This document shows, one piece after another, positions 1 to 6,116 of a stretch of DNA of 7,899 nucleotides. The stretch is from Lentisphaerota bacterium (GTDB lineage Bacteria > Verrucomicrobiota > Lentisphaeria > Oligosphaerales > Oligosphaeraceae). Location: NCBI GenBank assembly GCA_012799755.1, contig JAAZKQ010000803.1:1-7899 (forward strand), written 5' to 3'. The first letter of the stretch is position 1. Each line of letters starts with the position of its first letter. The notes under the pieces were generated by a model that saw only the letters and a list, made by a program, of their open reading frames with translations, was not told the origin of the DNA and made no database searches. Position numbers and translations under genes: made by a program.

Positions 1-7
1 AGCCTAG

Positions 8-68
8 GTTCCATTGCCTCTTTGGCGCCAGTCAGCTTCGCCGACTGGCGCCAAAGAGGCCGAGGAAC
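8..68. repeat. Long perfect inverted repeat (hairpin A)
   Basis: Two 18-base arms, GCCTCTTTGGCGCCAGTC at 16-33 and its exact complement at 43-60, flank a 9-base loop whose inner bases (GC/GC around TTC) can pair further. After a 3-base mismatch on each side, GTTCC (8-12) pairs with GGAAC (64-68) and extends the stem. No T-run follows on either strand, so it is not a classic intrinsic terminator. It could end the transcript of a gene left of the window, act as an mRNA-stabilising structure, or be one copy of a dispersed palindromic repeat. The structure is read directly; its role is unknown. Confidence 0.85.
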
Positions 69-89
69 ACGAACATAAACGGCGTTTCC

Positions 90-168
90 CCCAGGGCGAC
101 GCTCCGCCTTCAGCGTCGCTTTGCCCTGGGCTGTCATAGCTCGCGCTTTCAGCGCTCAAATGCCAGGG
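90..168. repeat. Nested hairpin B with a competing pairing
   Basis: CCCAGGG (90-96) pairs with CCCTGGG (124-130). Directly inside it CGACGCT (97-103) pairs with AGCGTCG (112-118), leaving a 5-base bulge at 119-123. The right arm has a second partner: CCCTGG (124-129) is also complementary to CCAGGG (163-168), and that alternative stem encloses a small GCGCT/AGCGC hairpin (143-155). The two folds exclude each other. This could be a compound dispersed repeat or an RNA switch-like leader. No ligand class is recognised and no open frame here looks like a real protein. Confidence 0.6.
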
Positions 169-191
169 AGAAGATGTTTTGGCGGCAGGGT

Positions 192-238
192 GGTCATAAT
201 GACCGCAGGAACAGAGTTATCAATGGGTGACCGGTTAC
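192..238 (+). promoter_or_regulatory. Operator-like palindromes upstream of namZ
   Basis: GGTCAT-A-ATGACC (192-204) is a perfect 13-base dyad around one central base. A second, imperfect 12-base dyad, GTGACCGGTTAC (227-238), repeats the TGACC half-site. CATAAT (195-200), inside the first dyad, matches five of six bases of a sigma70 -10 box, but I see no good -35 element 15-18 bases upstream. A repressor-bound promoter for the downstream muramidase gene is possible. The symmetry is plain; the function is inferred. Confidence 0.3.
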
Positions 239-310
239 TACGTTGTTGCAGCACACTTCGGGCCGACACGAGACAGCGACGAATTTCTCAGAGCAAGGGC
301 TGGCTGGGCA

Positions 311-1441
311 GTGAACGCAGTTGATAATGGCATTGACAGAATCCGTGACTATCATGCGTTGCTTAGCGGTCGGCGTCTCGGCGTCATCAGCAATCCGTCG
401 GGAGTTGACCGAAGCTTGGCGGCTTCCATTGATATTATCGCCAGGGATTACCGGCTGACGGCGCTGTTTGCGCCGGAACATGGCATCCGCGGCGATCATC
501 AGGCTGGTCAGGCCGTTGCCGACGACGTTGACCCCGTGCTGCAGGTGCCGGTCTACAGCCTCCACGGCCAACGCAAGCGGATTGATCCCGCCCAGCTGTC
601 GGCCATTGATCTTTTAGTCTACGATATACAAGACATCGGCGCGCGTTTTTACACCTATTTGTACACCTTAAGTTATGCGATGGAAGAGTGCGCACGGCAG
701 GGGCTGCCGCTGTTGGTTCTGGACCGGATCAATCCCTTGGGCTGCACGGTGGTGGAAGGGCCGCTGCTTCGTGATCAGTACCAATCCTTTGTGGGCATGT
801 ATCCGATGCCTGCGCGCTATGCACTGACAGTGGGTGAATACGCGCGCTGGATCAACGCCGAGTTCGCTATCGGTTGCGAACTCCACGTCGCGCCCTGTAA
901 AAACTACCGCCGCAACATGGGTTTTGCGGCCTGCGCCTTGCCCTGGGTGGCGCCGTCGCCTAATATTCCGACGCCCGACAGCGCTTTGCTTTACATCGGC
1001 ACCTGCATTTTCGAGGGCAGCAATGTTTCCGAAGGTCGTGGCACGACCAAGCCTTTCGAGCAGGTCGGCGCACCCTATATTGACGCCCGCCGCTTGCAGG
1101 AACGGCTGGCGCGGCATGAGTTGCCCGGTGTCATCTGGCGGGCGACGCATTTCATTCCCACCAGCAGCAAGTACGCCGGCGAACTCTGCCACGGTGTCCA
1201 AGCCCATATCAGCGACAGTAGGACATTGCGGCCCTTCAGCGTCGGCATGTGGCTCCTCCACGAAATTCGCGAGCAGCATCCCGAATTCGCCTGGACGGCG
1301 CCGGCGCATGCCGACCGACTTTTTGGCGATGACGTGCTGCGTAGTGGGCGCGAGGACATTCCGGCGATTCTCGCCCGGGCCGAGCGCGAATGCGAGGACT
1401 TCCGCGAGCGTTCGCGGCCATATTGGCTCTACGGCGACTGA
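311..1441 (+). CDS. namZ: DUF1343 / NamZ-family exo-beta-N-acetylmuramidase
   Basis: Family members characterised in Bacillus (NamZ/YbbC) remove terminal N-acetylmuramic acid from peptidoglycan fragments. Diagnostic blocks, numbered from GTG 311, are NPSGVD (28-33), PEHGIRG (55-61), YDIQDIGARFYTY (104-116), DRINPLG (138-144), PSPNIPT (215-221) and EGSNVSEGRGT (235-245). They fit the Rossmann-like catalytic domain followed by a smaller C-terminal domain. The 376-residue length is normal for the family. The frame opens at GTG 227, but those 28 extra residues look neither like family sequence nor like a signal peptide and overlap a palindrome. GTG 311 leads straight into the conserved GIDRI block, although its AAGG (about 295-298) is a weak and distant ribosome site. 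No export signal is visible, so it may act in the cytoplasm, or the true N-terminus is misjudged. A transporter gene follows after 89 bases. The family is certain; the exact substrate is inferred. Confidence 0.9.
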   Translation: MNAVDNGIDRIRDYHALLSGRRLGVISNPSGVDRSLAASIDIIARDYRLTALFAPEHGIRGDHQAGQAVADDVDPVLQVPVYSLHGQRKRIDPAQLSAIDLLVYDIQDIGARFYTYLYTLSYAMEECARQGLPLLVLDRINPLGCTVVEGPLLRDQYQSFVGMYPMPARYALTVGEYARWINAEFAIGCELHVAPCKNYRRNMGFAACALPWVAPSPNIPTPDSALLYIGTCIFEGSNVSEGRGTTKPFEQVGAPYIDARRLQERLARHELPGVIWRATHFIPTSSKYAGELCHGVQAHISDSRTLRPFSVGMWLLHEIREQHPEFAWTAPAHADRLFGDDVLRSGREDIPAILARAERECEDFRERSRPYWLYGD

Positions 1442-1483
1442 CCATGCACGCCTAACTTTTTTCTTATCAACACAGGGACAATA

Positions 1484-1508
1484 CAGCGGCGAAACGCCCT
1501 CGTCGCTG
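1484..1508 (+). other. Small hairpin just before the transporter's ribosome site
   Basis: CAGCGGCG (1484-1491) pairs with CGTCGCTG (1501-1508) over eight positions with one G-T wobble, around a 9-base loop. The final G begins GAGG (1508-1511), the only Shine-Dalgarno-like run before ATG 1531, which is itself 19 bases away. The hairpin could limit translation or stabilise the intergenic RNA. There is no T-run after it, so it is not a terminator, and chance is a real alternative. Confidence 0.3.
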
Positions 1509-1530
1509 AGGTAAGCAAGAATAGCTCAGT

Positions 1531-2838
1531 ATGATTATTGACGGCCCCCTTTCACCTGAGCGCCGGCAGCGCTCACAAAAATACTACAATCTGTTCAGCT
1601 TGCTGAACGGTTTTTCCTACATGTGCCTGGGGGATACGGTCATCATCCTGCTGGCACTCAATCTGAACTGCCCGGATTACGTGGTCTCCACACTTGGGGC
1701 GATGCTTTACGCCAGCTACCTGGTGTTGCCCATCGGCAAAGTCGTCGCCGCTCGGGTCGGTGCGGTGCGTTGTCAGAGCATCTTTTGGATTTTGCGCAAC
1801 TGCGCGGCGTTGATTGTGGCCGCGTCGGTGCCGGTGACTCATCTGGGCTATCCTGATTTGGCGATATCGCTCTTGCTGGGCGGCGCCTTTCTCTTTTACG
1901 GCTTCCGGGCGGCCGGCACCGTGATGATCCAACCCTTGATTGGGGACATCACGTCGGAAGCGGAACGGCCGCTGTTCATCGGCAGCAACGCGATGTTCTT
2001 CAATATCGCGTGCTTTTTGGCCTTGCTCGGCATCATTGCACTGCTGCATATTCACGAGGACGGCTGGACTCTGATGGGCGTGGTGGTTGTGGGATCGGCC
2101 TTTGGCCTGACTTCCACACATTTCATTCGCAAGATAGACGAGACCTCGGCGCCTCGCGAATCCGCGCGGCGCCCTGTGTGGGGCGAGTTGCGCCTGTGCC
2201 TGGCCAATCCCGTGTTTATCCCGCAGATGCTGTCCGGCTTTGTGGTCAATATGGCGGTGATCATGACGGTGCCGACGACCATGCTGGCTTTGAAACGGGG
2301 CTATGGCGTGTCGGATCGCAACGCGCTGTTTTTCTCGCTGATTCATCTGACCAGTGCGGTCATCATGTCCCAGTTGGCCGGTAAAGTGTCAGCCCGTATC
2401 GGTCCCCGCAAAGTGCTGCTCTATTGCTACTGCGCGTTTTTGCTGACGGCTCTGCTGTGGGCTGTCAGTCCCTTGCAACTGCTGCCCGTTTTTATCTGGA
2501 TGCCCTTCTTTCTTGTTGGTGGCGCATACGTATCTTCAAACAATGCCACTACACATTATTTTCTGCAGACGATACCGGAAAACAACCGCGTGGTCGCCTC
2601 CATTGCCATCAACGTGATACCGGGTGCCTTGGCCGGTTTTGTCGGCATGCTGCTCTCCGGCGCGCTGCTGAACTGGGTCAATGGGCAATTTGCCGATGTT
2701 GCGGCCATCCATCGCTACCGTGCATATTTCACCATCAGTGGCATCATCCTGCTGCCCGGCATCTTCTGCATCAAACGGCTGCCGCCGTTGCCCATCGAAA
2801 AAAGACGCCTGAAAGTCCGCTGGCAGGATTTGTTTTGA
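1531..2838 (+). CDS. Major facilitator superfamily transporter, substrate unknown
   Basis: This is a 435-residue integral membrane protein. I count about twelve hydrophobic helices, roughly at 22-45, 50-68, 84-105, 108-133, 152-172, 179-198, 228-254, 264-285, 292-311, 316-336, 354-382 and 398-416. A charged loop at 199-225 separates the two halves. Both halves carry the MFS motif-A pattern after their second helix: GKVVAARVGAVR (69-80) and GKVSARIGPRK (284-294). These support the superfamily; the substrate cannot be read from sequence. The gene lies 89 bases after a muramidase gene on the same strand with no clear terminator between, so import of the released amino sugar or a muropeptide, as AmpG does in enterobacteria, is a reasonable guess. 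AmpG similarity itself is not evident. ATG 1531 has only a distant GAGG upstream. The N-terminal tail (1-20) is polar and there is no cleavable signal. Confidence 0.85.
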   Translation: MIIDGPLSPERRQRSQKYYNLFSLLNGFSYMCLGDTVIILLALNLNCPDYVVSTLGAMLYASYLVLPIGKVVAARVGAVRCQSIFWILRNCAALIVAASVPVTHLGYPDLAISLLLGGAFLFYGFRAAGTVMIQPLIGDITSEAERPLFIGSNAMFFNIACFLALLGIIALLHIHEDGWTLMGVVVVGSAFGLTSTHFIRKIDETSAPRESARRPVWGELRLCLANPVFIPQMLSGFVVNMAVIMTVPTTMLALKRGYGVSDRNALFFSLIHLTSAVIMSQLAGKVSARIGPRKVLLYCYCAFLLTALLWAVSPLQLLPVFIWMPFFLVGGAYVSSNNATTHYFLQTIPENNRVVASIAINVIPGALAGFVGMLLSGALLNWVNGQFADVAAIHRYRAYFTISGIILLPGIFCIKRLPPLPIEKRRLKVRWQDLF

Positions 2839-2885
2839 AGAGAGGGCGTTGTTCCGGTGGCGTGTGAGGGCGCGGTGAAGTGCCC

Positions 2886-2909
2886 GAAGCGCTTCTGCCG
2901 CTTTGCGGC
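2886..2909. repeat. Adjacent GC-rich palindrome and hairpin
   Basis: GAAGCGCTTC (2886-2895) is a perfect 10-base palindrome. One base later GCCGC (2897-2901) and GCGGC (2905-2909) form a hairpin with a TTT loop. Further along, GCCGCGGC is another perfect 8-base palindrome near 2940-2947. The clustering resembles the left end of a dispersed intergenic repeat rather than coding sequence, and I have a vague memory of similar blocks in Lentisphaerota-like genomes. That memory is not evidence. Confidence 0.45.
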
Positions 2910-3016
2910 TATCCGGCGCTGTTTGCGGGAGCATGTCACGCCGCGGCACAGCTGGGAAACAGGCGTCATCTTGGTAAAAGTGGACAAGACAGACAGCCGT
3001 GGACAACATCTGCCAT

Positions 3017-3052
3017 CGTCCATAGCGTCCATACTGTCCATATTGTCCATAG
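3017..3052. repeat. Four tandem 9-base units, consensus YGTCCATAN
   Basis: The units are CGTCCATAG (3017-3025), CGTCCATAC (3026-3034), TGTCCATAT (3035-3043) and TGTCCATAG (3044-3052). They share the GTCCATA core and vary only at the first and last base. Two GTGGACAA copies just upstream are complementary to the TTGTCCA at 3043-3049, so the transcript could fold back on the array. A 9-base unit keeps any reading frame, giving Met-Asp-X on the - strand, but no credible protein uses it. It may be a variable-number repeat or a set of protein-binding sites. Confidence 0.8.
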
Positions 3053-3068
3053 CAGCTTGAGGGAACAG

Positions 3069-3084
3069 CAGTCATCAATGACTG
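3069..3084. other. Small perfect hairpin
   Basis: CAGTCA (3069-3074) and TGACTG (3079-3084) form a 6-base-pair stem around TCAA. It sits between the 9-base array and the - strand terminator candidate. TGACTG is followed by ACTG, giving an overlapping TGACTGACTG run. It has no T-tract on the + strand and no assigned role. Confidence 0.4.
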
Positions 3085-3096
3085 ACTGATTACAGC

Positions 3097-3115
3097 AAAA
3101 AAGCCTGCGGCAGGC
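3097..3115 (-). terminator. Possible intrinsic terminator reading leftwards
   Basis: Read on the - strand, GCCTG and CAGGC (3115-3103) form a short GC-rich stem with a 3-base loop, followed at once by six T residues (3102-3097). This is the layout of a factor-independent terminator, though the 5-bp stem is weak. No - strand gene is seen to its right, so it could stop antisense transcription from the cytochrome gene or be a relic. It does not serve the transporter gene on the + strand. Confidence 0.35.
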
Positions 3116-3151
3116 AATAATAAGGCAAATTCGTGCGTAGTGGTTATATTC

Positions 3152-3184
3152 CTGTGTTCATGCGAATTGCGTCTGTGTTCACAG
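3152..3184 (+). promoter_or_regulatory. Twin CTGTGTTCA boxes, 21-base spacing
   Basis: CTGTGTTCA occurs at 3152-3160 and again at 3173-3181, 21 bases apart start to start, or about two helical turns. The second copy continues into CAG and becomes the symmetric CTGTG-TT-CACAG (3173-3184), a typical regulator-binding shape. The boxes lie about 100 bases before the cytochrome gene and just after a TATATT -10-like hexamer, a position suited to repression. No known regulator consensus is matched well enough to name one. Confidence 0.4.
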
Positions 3185-3265
3185 CAAGTTGTGCGTTATT
3201 ACGAACCAGCATAGCTACAACAAGGTCACTTGCGCCGAATTGCGGCAGCGACCTGAGTCTGATAT

Positions 3266-3277
3266 GGAGAGGTGGAG
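3266..3277 (+). promoter_or_regulatory. Strong ribosome binding site that fixes the cytochrome start
   Basis: GGAGAGGTGGAG is a purine-rich Shine-Dalgarno run ending two bases before ATG 3280 and five before ATG 3283. It is far better than anything near the in-frame codon at 3133, and the residues after 3280 form a signal peptide. Together these settle the start in favour of 3280 or 3283. It is the strongest ribosome site in the window. Confidence 0.8.
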
Positions 3278-3279
3278 TC

Positions 3280-5112
3280 ATGATGAATACATTGCGGCGA
3301 TACGGAGTGGTGGTGGCTTGTTTGGCGGCGATGGCGGCCTGGGCTGCTCCGGCCTATTTGTCGCCTGTGGCACTTGTGCCTAGTCAAGACGGGAATACGC
3401 TGTATGTAGCCGAGGACAGCGGCAAGCAGATCGCCGTGGTTGATTGCCAGACGCGCAAGGTCACCAAGGTGTACAATCTATCCGGTCGGGTGCGGAGTCT
3501 GGCCTTGTCGGTGGATGGTGCGACTCTGGCTTGCGCCGTGGGCGGCGCGGATGGGCGCGTGGCTTTGTTGGCTTTGCCGGGCGGCAAGGTGCGCGAGGTC
3601 GCTGTCGGCCATACGCCGCAGTCATTGGTCTTTTCGCCTGATGGCAGTCGGGTTTATGTTTGCAACCGTTTCAGCAGCGACCTGTTCGTGATTGATGTTG
3701 CCAAGGCCAAGGCAATTCAACGGGTGCCCTGTGGTCGCGAACCCCACGCTTTGGCCCTGGCTGCCGATGGCAGCAAACTCTTCGCGTTGAATCACATGCC
3801 CATAGGCGCCGCCAATGGCGACTACAATGCCATACAAGTCGAAGTTTTTTCTCTGCCGGAACTCAAGGCCTTGCCTTCGATTCTCTTGCCCAATGGCGCC
3901 ATAGTCGGCCGCGGCGCCTGCGCTTCGCCGGATGGCCGTTACGTCTATCTGACCCATGGTTTGGCGCGCTACCAGCTGCCGACGACGCAGCTTGAGCGTG
4001 GCTGGATGAACACCAATGCCGTGTCAGTCATTGATGTCAACGCCCACGCCGTGTTCAACACCTTCCTGCTGGATGACGTGGAGCTCGGCGCCGCCAATCC
4101 CTGGGGCATCAGCTGTTCGCCGGACGGCAAGAGCTTGGCGGTGGTCAGTGCCGGCAGCCAGGAACTCAGCGTGATTGACCGCGAGGCCCTGCATGAGCGC
4201 TTGGAACGTGCTGCGCGCAATGAAAAGGTGACCAGCGTGACCGCCGAGGCCGCCATGGTTCCCAACGATTTGAGTTTTCTGGTGGACATTCGTCAGCGTT
4301 ACGCACTGCCGGGCAAGGGCCCGCGGGCCGTCGCCGTGGTCCAGGGGCGTTTCTGGGTGACGGAGTATTTCAGTGACTGTCTGGCCGTCGTTGATCCGGC
4401 GGCGCCGGCGCCGGAACGAGTGCAGTCCATCCCCCTCGGCCCGGCGTTGCCGATGACTGCCGAACGCCGGGGCGAAATGCTTTTCAACTCGGGCGATATC
4501 TGCTTCCAGCAATGGCAGTCCTGTGGCAGCTGCCACCCGGATGGTCGTACGGACGGCATCAACTGGGATTTGCTTAATGACGGCATGGGCAACCCCAAGC
4601 AAAGCAAGAGCCTGCTGTATTCCCATGTGACGCCGCCGACCATGATCAGCGGCATCCGCAAGAATGCCGAGGCCTGCGTGGCCGCCGGCATTCGCTACAT
4701 CCAGTTTGCCATCCGGCCGCCTGAAGACGCTGAGGCCATTGACGCCTATTGTCGGGCCATGAAGCACGAGCCCAGCCCCTTCCTGGAAAAGGGCAAACTC
4801 AGCCGGGCCGCCCGCCGCGGCGAAAAAGTCTTTGTCCATGCCGGTTGCGCGGAGTGTCATCCCAAGGATCGGCTCTTCACTGACTGTCGGCAGTACGACC
4901 TCGGCATGCAGGACGAGATGGACAAGGGCAAGGCCTGGGATACGCCTACCCTGATAGAGGTCTGGCGGACCGCTCCCTATCTCTTCGATGGCCGCGCAAA
5001 GACGATCCGCGAGCTTTTGACCATACATAATCCCGGCGATGTTCATGGCCGGACCTCTAAGCTCAGCGAGCAGGAACTGGCCGATCTCGAGGCCTACATC
5101 CTTTCTCTCTGA
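3280..5112 (+). CDS. Exported YVTN beta-propeller protein with di-haem cytochrome c domain
   Basis: This 610-residue protein has two parts. Residues 1-22 form a signal peptide (basic MNTLRR, hydrophobic core, AWA cleavage site). About 25-385 is a surface-layer-like YVTN/cytochrome-d1-type beta-propeller with recurring blade phrases such as SPDGSRVYVCN (119-129), SPDGRYVYLTHG (216-227) and SPDGKSLAVVS (280-290). About 395-610 resembles the cytochrome c peroxidase/MauG family: CGSCH (415-419) and CAECH (523-527) are two covalent haem c sites, and TPTLIEVWRTAPYLFDGRA (555-573) is the usual block before the C-terminal helix. Met543 and Met547 are candidate distal ligands. Related di-haem proteins reduce peroxide or oxidise protein or small-molecule partners in the periplasm. 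Which applies here cannot be told. The next two genes encode the machinery that attaches haem to CXXCH, which supports real cytochrome function. The start is fixed by the strong ribosome site. Confidence 0.88.
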   Translation: MMNTLRRYGVVVACLAAMAAWAAPAYLSPVALVPSQDGNTLYVAEDSGKQIAVVDCQTRKVTKVYNLSGRVRSLALSVDGATLACAVGGADGRVALLALPGGKVREVAVGHTPQSLVFSPDGSRVYVCNRFSSDLFVIDVAKAKAIQRVPCGREPHALALAADGSKLFALNHMPIGAANGDYNAIQVEVFSLPELKALPSILLPNGAIVGRGACASPDGRYVYLTHGLARYQLPTTQLERGWMNTNAVSVIDVNAHAVFNTFLLDDVELGAANPWGISCSPDGKSLAVVSAGSQELSVIDREALHERLERAARNEKVTSVTAEAAMVPNDLSFLVDIRQRYALPGKGPRAVAVVQGRFWVTEYFSDCLAVVDPAAPAPERVQSIPLGPALPMTAERRGEMLFNSGDICFQQWQSCGSCHPDGRTDGINWDLLNDGMGNPKQSKSLLYSHVTPPTMISGIRKNAEACVAAGIRYIQFAIRPPEDAEAIDAYCRAMKHEPSPFLEKGKLSRAARRGEKVFVHAGCAECHPKDRLFTDCRQYDLGMQDEMDKGKAWDTPTLIEVWRTAPYLFDGRAKTIRELLTIHNPGDVHGRTSKLSEQELADLEAYILSL

Positions 5113-5144
5113 GCTCGCCCAACTGCATCCGGGACAAGCGTGTC

Positions 5145-6116
5145 ATGATCATCGCCATCAAGCTGCTGCTGATACTTTGTCTGTTTTTCTTGGCCGGTGC
5201 TATCCCACGGCCGTCGGTGGATGTTCTGGGGGTCTTCCATACGCCGGTATTTTTCGTCCTGTTGGCACTCTTGGCGCTGCTTTGTTTTGTCTGGAGTGCT
5301 CGCTGCCTCCGTCGTCGTTGGAGCAGTCGTACGCTTTTTTTTCTGGCGGCACACCTCGGGATGGTATTCTTGCTCGTTGGTGCGGCGCTGGGCTATTTTC
5401 GCGGCGAGCGCACGCAATTTGCCGCCATGATCGGCGCCGCGCCGGAAAATGTCCTGCCGGGGCCTGACAACCAGAGTATCGCGCTGCCCTTTTCGCTGGC
5501 CGTCAGCTCGTTCCGGACGGAGAGTTATCCCCCGAGTTATCATCTCTACGAAGCACCGGCGACGGCCGGCGACGACTATGTGCTCTTGGGCAGCTACCGA
5601 TTTGACCGCAATGGTCGCATGGTGCTGCCCGGCAGACTGGTGCTGCTTGATCATGAACTATGCGACGAGAATGGCGTCTGGCAGAGCCAGAAGATTCTGC
5701 CCGATGGCCGGCTGCTGCATCGCGGCAGCGCTGTTCCCAGCCATTTCAGCGCCACGGCGCAGATCGTTGATCCCGCTCAGCCCGGGCAACGGCAGGATAT
5801 TGTCTTTGGCGTCAACCGGCCGCTGTGCTATGGCGGCTGGCGTTTCTACCTGATGTCCTTTGACGCCCACGAAGAGCGCTATGTGGTGCTCAGCGCCCGA
5901 CGCGATCCCGGACGCTCCTTGGTCATTGCGGGACTGTGGTTGATCATCATCGGTTGCGCGGGCTTATGCTGGCAGAAGCGCGAGGCGACTGTGGCTGAGG
6001 CCGCGCCGGTTGCTCCGTCGCCCGAGGAGGTTCCGCTGTTTGATGACGAGCCCGCCACGCCCTTGCGCCGGCAGATCACCCCGAGTCCCGACACGAGCGA
6101 GGACGCTGCCCTATGA
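5145..6116 (+). CDS. resB: ResB-like cytochrome c biogenesis protein (system II)
   Basis: ResB (Ccs1) works with CcsA to carry haem across the cytoplasmic membrane and attach it to CXXCH motifs of exported cytochromes. This 323-residue protein has three N-terminal membrane segments (about 1-20, 32-50 and 63-84), a long outward domain, and a fourth segment near 256-275. Identifying signs are AHLGMVFLLVGAALGY (69-84) and VNRPLCYGGWRFYLMSFD (223-240), followed by YVVLSARRDPG just before the last helix, as in the family. It is shorter than the usual 450-550 residues; compact ResB forms exist in bacteria with a small CcsA. The tail (280-323) is Pro/Glu/Asp-rich and probably cytoplasmic. ATG 5145 lies 32 bases after the cytochrome stop with only a weak GGGA (5131-5134) upstream, so translation may be coupled. 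It ends in an ATGA overlap with ccsA. Confidence 0.85.
   Translation: MIIAIKLLLILCLFFLAGAIPRPSVDVLGVFHTPVFFVLLALLALLCFVWSARCLRRRWSSRTLFFLAAHLGMVFLLVGAALGYFRGERTQFAAMIGAAPENVLPGPDNQSIALPFSLAVSSFRTESYPPSYHLYEAPATAGDDYVLLGSYRFDRNGRMVLPGRLVLLDHELCDENGVWQSQKILPDGRLLHRGSAVPSHFSATAQIVDPAQPGQRQDIVFGVNRPLCYGGWRFYLMSFDAHEERYVVLSARRDPGRSLVIAGLWLIIIGCAGLCWQKREATVAEAAPVAPSPEEVPLFDDEPATPLRRQITPSPDTSEDAAL

Larger units (their letters stand above)
2839..3279. other. 441-base intergenic region rich in short repeats
   Basis: No open frame here looks like a protein; the short ones are low in complexity or arginine- and cysteine-rich. The stretch begins right after the transporter stop. It contains a GC-rich palindromic block (2886-2955), two GTGGACAA copies (2980-2987 and 2999-3006), a 9-base tandem array (3017-3052), a hairpin (3069-3084), a possible - strand terminator (3097-3115) and direct CTGTGTTCA repeats (3152-3181). 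A frame from 3133 runs into the next gene, but its first 49 codons are not credible as protein because the signal peptide and strong ribosome site belong to ATG 3280. TATATT (3145-3150) is a possible -10 box without a recognisable -35. Confidence 0.7.

Noticed and set aside
121..324. Short + strand frame of 67 codons in the left spacer
   Set aside because: It lies on palindromic sequence, its residues look like translated repeat, and it overlaps the start of the muramidase gene.
1457..1465. T-rich run after the muramidase stop, considered as a terminator
   Set aside because: No stable GC-rich stem directly precedes it.
2857..3089. Short overlapping frames in the middle spacer
   Set aside because: They are arginine-, cysteine- or repeat-rich, overlap each other in several frames and translate palindromes or the 9-base array. 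No ribosome site stands out.
3167..3201. TTGCGT ... TTATTA as a promoter for the cytochrome operon
   Set aside because: The 23-base gap between the hexamers is too long for a sigma70 promoter, and both hexamers are poor.
3133..3279. Upstream extension of the cytochrome frame by 49 codons
   Set aside because: The extra residues resemble no family, precede a clear signal peptide and cover likely regulatory repeats. The strong ribosome site is at 3266-3277.
3313..3324. Lipobox-like VVAC at residues 11-14 of the cytochrome protein
   Set aside because: The hydrophobic core continues after the cysteine and an AWA cleavage site follows, so an ordinary signal peptide is more likely than a lipoprotein.
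4024..5046. Long - strand frame opposite the cytochrome gene
   Set aside because: It is a shadow of GC-rich codon use. The + strand frame has a signal peptide, two CXXCH motifs and propeller repeats.
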